This document shows, piece after piece, positions 60,901-64,000 of a DNA stretch of 64,000 nt. The DNA is from Cohnella mopanensis (GTDB lineage Bacteria > Bacillota > Bacilli > Paenibacillales > Paenibacillaceae), in the NCBI RefSeq assembly GCF_022352055.1, contig NZ_JAKRWM010000001.1, positions 558,001 through 622,000 of the forward strand, given 5' to 3'. Under the pieces are notes generated by a model. That model was given only the letters and a program-made list of their open reading frames with translations. It searched no databases and had not been told where the DNA came from. A program made the translations under genes and the position numbers. Numbering within the stretch: the stretch's first letter is position 1; every line of letters begins with the position of its first letter.

Positions 60901-61405
60901 GTTGAAGCGGTTTACGTTCCCTCGCCAGCAGGTTGAACCGTTCCTCTGTCTGTCGGACTTCTTGAAATCCGTCGAGAGCGGAATAATGGATAGCGTCGGT
61001 TTCCTCGTCGTAACGGCGGGTCAAGGCGCGCGCGAGCAAGGGGAGAAGTGGAAGGATAGCGGAGATTATTTACGCTCACATGCGTTGCTTGCTACCGCGC
61101 TGGAAGTCGCGGAAGGCCTAGCGGAACGAGTTCACCATATTATGCGGGATAGCTGGGGCTTCCCAGACCCTGCGGATATGACGATGAAGAAACGTTTCGG
61201 CGCTAGGTATCAAGGCATACGGGTATCATTCGGTTATCCGGCTTGCCCGGATTTGGAGGATCAAGCTCCGTTGTTCGAGCTTATGCGTCCCGAAGATATC
61301 GGAGTTCATCTGACCGAAGGCTTCATGATGGAACCGGAAGCATCCGTATCCGCTATGGTATTCTCACATCCGGAAGCGCAGTACTTTAACGTCGAAAAGG
61401 TATAA
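57950..61405 (+). CDS. metH: Cobalamin-dependent methionine synthase MetH
   Basis: The 1151-residue enzyme methylates homocysteine using methyltetrahydrofolate through cobalamin. Four modules are seen: homocysteine domain (to about 325, zinc cysteines in GGCCGTTP and an earlier LNCAT), pterin domain (about 340–610, GERTNVLGSRKFKRL), B12 domain (about 640–880, lower-face His726 in DVHDIGKN), and the SAM reactivation domain (about 900–1150, RFFPAQSDGNDI and GYPACPD). ATG 57950 begins the homologous region after a short leader; upstream in-frame codons are unlikely. No S-box or cobalamin riboswitch fits the short leader. Confidence 0.96.
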   Translation: MTLTQNKPSLQEALKSRILFLDGAMGTMIQQANLTADDFGSEDLDGCNELLVLTRPDVISGIHEAYLEAGSDIIETNTFGSTAVVLAEYDIPEKAREINLAAARLARAACDKYSTPDKPRFVAGALGPTTKTLSVTGGVTFDQLIADYQDQVVALIEGGVDCILIETCQDTLNVKAASIGVRQAFKQMGQELPIMISGTIEPMGTTLAGQNIESFYISLEHLNPISIGLNCATGPEFMRDHIRTLSGIAKSAVSCYPNAGLPDENGNYHESPDSLAKKMRGFAEQGWLNVAGGCCGTTPAHIAAMAEAMKDLPPRTIEGEHPPAVSGIETVYIENDNRPYMVGERTNVLGSRKFKRLIAEGKYEEASEIARAQVKTGAHVIDICLQDPDREESIDMKQFLDFATKKVKVPFMVDTTDAAVIDMSLKYIQGKSIINSMNLEDGEEKFEKIVPILHRYGAAVVVGTIDERGQAISREDKRDVAIRSHDLLINKYGLKSEDLIFDPLVFPVGTGDEQYIGSAKETIEGIRLIKAALPKCQTILGISNISFGLPEAGREVLNSVFLYECTKAGLDYAIVNTEKLERYASIPEHERRLSEELLYNTNDETLAAFVAAFRDKKVEKKVKVDNLTLEERLSNYVVEGSKEGLAPDLDEALGKYAPLDIINGPLMAGMSEVGRLFNNNELIVAEVLQSAEVMKASVAQLEPHMEKADAAVKGKIMLATVKGDVHDIGKNLVEIILSNNGYKIINLGIKVPPDQIIEAARRENPDAIGLSGLLVKSAQQMVITAQDLRSAGIDAPILVGGAALTRKFTKNRIAPEYDGVVLYAKDAMDGLDIANKLSDPGHRARIIEEHWAAQAKLAEEAEQPAKVLPELTRARRSNISPDAPVFTPPDYERHVLRDYPMSHVLPYVNMQMLLGHHLGLKGNVDELIAAGDERTVNLKETVDDIMKQSQSQGWLNPQAMYRFFPAQSDGNDIVIYDPEDVTRVLKRFTFPRQQVEPFLCLSDFLKSVESGIMDSVGFLVVTAGQGAREQGEKWKDSGDYLRSHALLATALEVAEGLAERVHHIMRDSWGFPDPADMTMKKRFGARYQGIRVSFGYPACPDLEDQAPLFELMRPEDIGVHLTEGFMMEPEASVSAMVFSHPEAQYFNVEKV

Positions 61406-61413
61406 CATAACGC

Positions 61414-61457
61414 AAAATCCCCGAATGAGCCCATTACGGCGCTCATTCGGGGATTTT
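61414..61457. terminator. Bidirectional intrinsic terminator
   Basis: A perfect 17-bp stem (61414–61430 with 61441–61457) starts with AAAA and ends in TTTT between metH and the convergent tlp gene. Confidence 0.92.
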
Positions 61458-61487
61458 ACTATGTTTAATGTTCTTTAGCGATGCGTG

Positions 61488-61709
61488 CTACGTATTGGCG
61501 TTCTTCTCATCTTCAATCTCGCTGTTCATGCTTTGAATCGCATTACGCCGTCCTTCATTTTTGGCGGTCAGCACTTCCGCTTCCTGCGGGTTGAGTTCTT
61601 CAGAATGCTCATCCAAATAATGTTCGGATTCCTCTAAATTATCTTTCGTGTTCTGAACGGCTTCTTGAAGCTTGGCGACGTTGTCCGAGCGGTCGTCTGG
61701 TTTGGCCAT
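61488..61709 (-). CDS. tlp: Small acid-soluble spore protein Tlp
   Basis: The 73-residue hydrophilic helical protein matches Tlp: it starts MAKPDDRSDNVAKLQEAVQNT and ends with charged helices. Tlp is made late in the forespore. A GGAG-like site lies before the start on the minus strand. It is monocistronic. Confidence 0.9.
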   Translation of the reverse strand: MAKPDDRSDNVAKLQEAVQNTKDNLEESEHYLDEHSEELNPQEAEVLTAKNEGRRNAIQSMNSEIEDEKNANT

Positions 61710-61893
61710 CTGTAATCACTCCTTCGTCATAATGAGGCTGCTTGCCCGTCGACTAGTATGGTTCAAAGCTGTCCTCGCTATTCGCGACCTATGGGAATGA
61801 CGCGACAATAATCAAAAGCATTCATTAGGATAATCTGTCGTTAACAGTCCTTTGTTATGTTAAAGGTAACGTTAACGAGAGGGGCAATGACGA

Positions 61894-62865
61894 TTGGATA
61901 CCGGTTCTCACTTGTTATTCGGGACCACGTTGGCAGGTCTTGCATTGTACAGTCCCGAAGTTGCGTCAGATCCTAAGCTGGGGGCAGCGGTATTGACCGT
62001 CACGCTCGTCGGCTCGCATGCTCCCGATTTGGATTCGATCCTGCGGATCAAGAGCGAGGATGCTTATCTTAAAAATCACAGAGGGTTAAGCCACTCTATA
62101 CCCGCTTGGTTTCTATGGGCTGGCGCAATCGGCGGGATTGCGTCATGGGCATGGGGAGAAGGGAACCATTTATTGTTATTATTTTGCTTTGCTTTCGCGG
62201 CAGTCGCGCTACACGTATTGTTCGATTGGACGAATGCCTACGGCGTACAATTTATGCGTCCTTATCGCAAGGAATGGCTGCATCTGGATGCTCTCTGTTT
62301 AACGGATCCCTTGCTGGTTGTCGTTCATGCCTCGTCAGCTGTTATGATAGTCTTTAATGGAATTGGGCCAATATCGAGGTGGGCGTGCACGATCGCTTGG
62401 GGTTTGACGCTTATCTATATCGCTTGGAGAATCGTCCATCACGAAGTTGTGTTACGAAGAGTCAGAAGAAGGTACCGTCGTTGGCGCGCAGTACATGTTC
62501 TTCCTGGGCTTTGGTGGTTTCGGTGGCAATATGTCGTCCAGACGGACAAGGGTTACGAGATGGGCATCATCGCCGGAAGAAGGTGGCTGCCTTGCAAGCA
62601 TCTTCCCTTGAGTAAGCATCACGATTGCGTTGAAGCAACGCGTAAAGTCGATGTGGTTAGAACGTTACGAGGGTTCGCGAAACGCGAATACGTAAGCTGG
62701 TCGGTTGAACCGGATGGCAGTTACTTGGTTACGTGGACCGATTTACGATTTTGGCGGGAAAAAGATTGGCCTTACCGTGCCGAAGTCAGATTAGACGATC
62801 AATTCAACGTTATGAATGAACGGATCGGCTGGTACAAGAAAGCATGGGAAGCCCCGTACGTTTAA
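61894..62865 (+). CDS. YfhP-like membrane metal-dependent hydrolase family protein
   Basis: The 323-residue protein belongs to the DUF457/YdjM family (B. subtilis YfhP), named as membrane-bound metal-dependent hydrolases. His and Asp motifs are in the N-terminal half: GSHLLFG, SHAPDLDS, HRGLSHS and DWTNAYG. About four helices follow in residues 35–185, then a soluble C-terminal domain of 130 residues. The start is TTG 61894 behind GAGAGGGG. The catalytic function is not established. Confidence 0.87.
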   Translation: MDTGSHLLFGTTLAGLALYSPEVASDPKLGAAVLTVTLVGSHAPDLDSILRIKSEDAYLKNHRGLSHSIPAWFLWAGAIGGIASWAWGEGNHLLLLFCFAFAAVALHVLFDWTNAYGVQFMRPYRKEWLHLDALCLTDPLLVVVHASSAVMIVFNGIGPISRWACTIAWGLTLIYIAWRIVHHEVVLRRVRRRYRRWRAVHVLPGLWWFRWQYVVQTDKGYEMGIIAGRRWLPCKHLPLSKHHDCVEATRKVDVVRTLRGFAKREYVSWSVEPDGSYLVTWTDLRFWREKDWPYRAEVRLDDQFNVMNERIGWYKKAWEAPYV

Positions 62866-62880
62866 CCTTATTGAGAAATG

Positions 62881-62934
62881 CGAACCGCCCTTCGATTAGG
62901 CTCCTTTGAGAGCAGCTATCGAAGGGTGGTTCGT
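62881..62934 (+). terminator. Intrinsic terminator after the YfhP-like gene
   Basis: A 16-bp stem (CGAACCGCCCTTCGAT with ATCGAAGGGTGGTTCG) ends near TTATTTAT. Confidence 0.8.
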
Positions 62935-62959
62935 TATTTATGCTATGTTAATGGGTTAT

Positions 62960-63052
62960 AGCCAAGAGAAATAAATAGTTTCCCGGGAAAGCGCAGGAGC
63001 CGACACGAATTGTCGCAATGGGCTCTAAAGATGCGAATAGGGGGGATATTTA
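62960..63052 (+). other. Possible structured leader upstream of mrfA
   Basis: Nested pairings can be drawn: GGAGCC with GGCTCT around GACA/TGTC, with CGCA/TGCG outside and the palindrome TCCCGGGA before them. It ends at GGGGGG. I recognise no known riboswitch class. It might be transcribed from an upstream promoter. Confidence 0.3.
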
Positions 63053-63160
63053 ATGCTTGCGGCATTCTCGTTTGTCGAAAATCGGTTTGAGTCTCCCGTT
63101 GCTGTACGAACATGTATTCTGTACAATAAGGATATTATGAATTTAGGAGAATGGCCATGA
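63053..63160 (+). CDS. Possible 35-codon leader ORF coupled to mrfA
   Basis: ATG 63053 lies 7 bases after GGGGGG and opens a 35-residue frame (starts MLAAFSFVENRF) that ends with TGA overlapping the mrfA start (ATGA). The mrfA promoter lies inside this frame, so the peptide may be fortuitous. It has no known relatives that I recognise. Confidence 0.25.
   Translation: MLAAFSFVENRFESPVAVRTCILYNKDIMNLGEWP
63099..63127 (+). promoter_or_regulatory. mrfA promoter with SOS-like box in the spacer
   Basis: TTGCTG (63099–63104) and TACAAT (63122–63127) are 17 bp apart. The spacer holds GAACATGTATTC (63108–63119), one mismatch from GAAC-N4-GTTC. The lexA and yneA promoters have the same layout. Confidence 0.6.
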
Positions 63161-64000
63161 ATCCGTGGACGGAAAAAACGGAGTCGGTGGAGGAGTGGCT
63201 CGGGCTGCTGCGAAGCCGACAGGAGCTAATGGAAAACGTAACCTACTGGCATACCCAGCCCGCGAAGCCTTCGCGTTCCGTTCCAATGCCGGAACGGGTG
63301 CATCCGAAGCTAGCTGAAGCATTGCAACAGAAGGGCATTACGCAATTATATACGCATCAAGCCGCATCGTTCCAAGCCGTTGCCGACGGTCATCACGTCG
63401 TAACCGTTACGCCGACCGCATCGGGCAAAACGCTCTGCTACAATCTGCCTGTCATCCAGAAGCTGTTGGAGGATGATAGCGCCAGAGCCCTCTATCTGTT
63501 TCCGACGAAAGCGTTGGCGCAAGATCAAGTGGCCGAGCTTCAAGAGCTGGCTAATCTGATGGAAGCCGATATTAAGACGCACACCTATGACGGCGATACG
63601 CCTCCTACCGTGCGCCAAGCGATCCGCAACGCCGGCCATATCGTGGTCACGAATCCCGATATGCTGCACTCGGCGATATTGCCGCACCATACGAAATGGG
63701 TTAAGCTATTCGAAAACATCAGGTACATTATTATAGATGAGTTGCATGCCTATCGCGGCGTGTTCGGAAGCCATGTCGCCAACGTAATCCGAAGGTTGAA
63801 ACGGATTTGCCGTTTCTATGGCAGCGAACCGCAGTTTCTATGCGCTTCGGCGACGATACGTAACCCGCAAGAGCATGCGGAACGGCTGATTGGAGAGCCT
63901 GTCGCGCTTGTGGACGACAATGGCGCTCCGACGGGTGAGAAGCATCTCGTCTTCTATAATCCGCCGGTTGTGAACAAGCAACTTGGTATTCGGAGAAGCA
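63157..64000 (+). CDS. mrfA: MrfA/YprA-type DEAD/DEAH repair helicase (N-terminal part)
   Basis: The first 281 codons are in the window; the rest runs off the end. The helicase core has Walker A PTASGKTLCYN, motif Ia LFPTKALAQDQ, motif Ib TNPDMLHS, motif II DELH and motif III SATI. The preceding THQAA segment is the Q-motif-like helicase entry. This matches the N-terminus of YprA/MrfA, which in B. subtilis works with MrfB to excise mitomycin C adducts independently of UvrABC. ATG 63157 follows AGGAGA. An SOS-like box in its promoter suggests damage induction here. Confidence 0.88.
   Translation, partial: MNPWTEKTESVEEWLGLLRSRQELMENVTYWHTQPAKPSRSVPMPERVHPKLAEALQQKGITQLYTHQAASFQAVADGHHVVTVTPTASGKTLCYNLPVIQKLLEDDSARALYLFPTKALAQDQVAELQELANLMEADIKTHTYDGDTPPTVRQAIRNAGHIVVTNPDMLHSAILPHHTKWVKLFENIRYIIIDELHAYRGVFGSHVANVIRRLKRICRFYGSEPQFLCASATIRNPQEHAERLIGEPVALVDDNGAPTGEKHLVFYNPPVVNKQLGIRRS

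Noticed and set aside
1..64000. tRNA, rRNA, insertion sequence or prophage
   Set aside because: I read the gaps for these and saw no tRNA-like fold, transposase, integrase or terminal inverted repeats.

Overview
The window reads as a chromosome segment from a spore-forming, motile Firmicute of the Paenibacillaceae (Cohnella/Paenibacillus type). The evidence is the order cotE–mutS–mutL–miaA–hfq–spoVK–hflX–ynbB-like–glnR–glnA–lexA–yneA–ynzC-like, which follows the Bacillus subtilis backbone, plus spore genes (cotE, spoVK, tlp), a Bacillus-type Fnr, and several lipoprotein sugar-binding proteins with LplB/LplC-type permeases. Base composition looks moderate and fairly even. I see no insertion sequence, prophage, CRISPR array, rRNA or tRNA. 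Almost all genes start behind strong AGGAGG-like ribosome binding sites, and many are separated by clear intrinsic terminators.

Region 1 (1–8.1 kb): the end of a sugar ABC permease, its large lipoprotein binding protein and a GH95 alpha-L-fucosidase, followed by a lipoprotein serpin. Next come a divergent LysR regulator and a CidA/LrgB pair, with a LysR-type box next to the -35 element.

Region 2 (8.1–20.9 kb): a secreted protein of unknown function divergent from an OmpR-type two-component system. Four direct repeats at exact 11-bp spacing sit between them. Then follow a DUF2628/ankyrin membrane protein, an Fnr-type oxygen regulator with its own palindromic box, a DHA2 drug exporter with a TetR regulator, a VOC protein, a membrane diguanylate cyclase, a chemoreceptor and an aldo/keto reductase.

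Region 3 (20.9–32.1 kb): a second sugar ABC operon (two permeases and a lipoprotein) followed by a membrane-bound AraC-type regulator. After it come small housekeeping or hypothetical genes: DUF2653, a Tim44-like membrane protein, DUF309, a beta-carbonic anhydrase, a YqkB-like protein, an M32 carboxypeptidase and an aromatic acid exporter family protein.

Region 4 (32.2–57.2 kb): the conserved backbone. cotE is followed by an amidoligase-like gene, a type 2 IPP isomerase, and mutS–S41 protease–mutL, in which the protease is coupled to mutS. Then come a methyltransferase, miaA, hfq, a class A penicillin-binding protein, ntdP-like and ydcF-like genes, spoVK, hflX, a PLP enzyme and glnRA. A seven-unit 51-bp tandem repeat lies between glnA and lexA. 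lexA and yneA share a short divergent promoter region with three perfect GAAC-N4-GTTC SOS boxes.

Region 5 (57.2–64 kb): mtnD and cobalamin-dependent metH are divergent. tlp, a YfhP-like membrane protein and the start of an MrfA/YprA-type repair helicase follow. The helicase promoter carries an SOS-like box in the same spacer position as in lexA and yneA, so it may be part of the damage response here.
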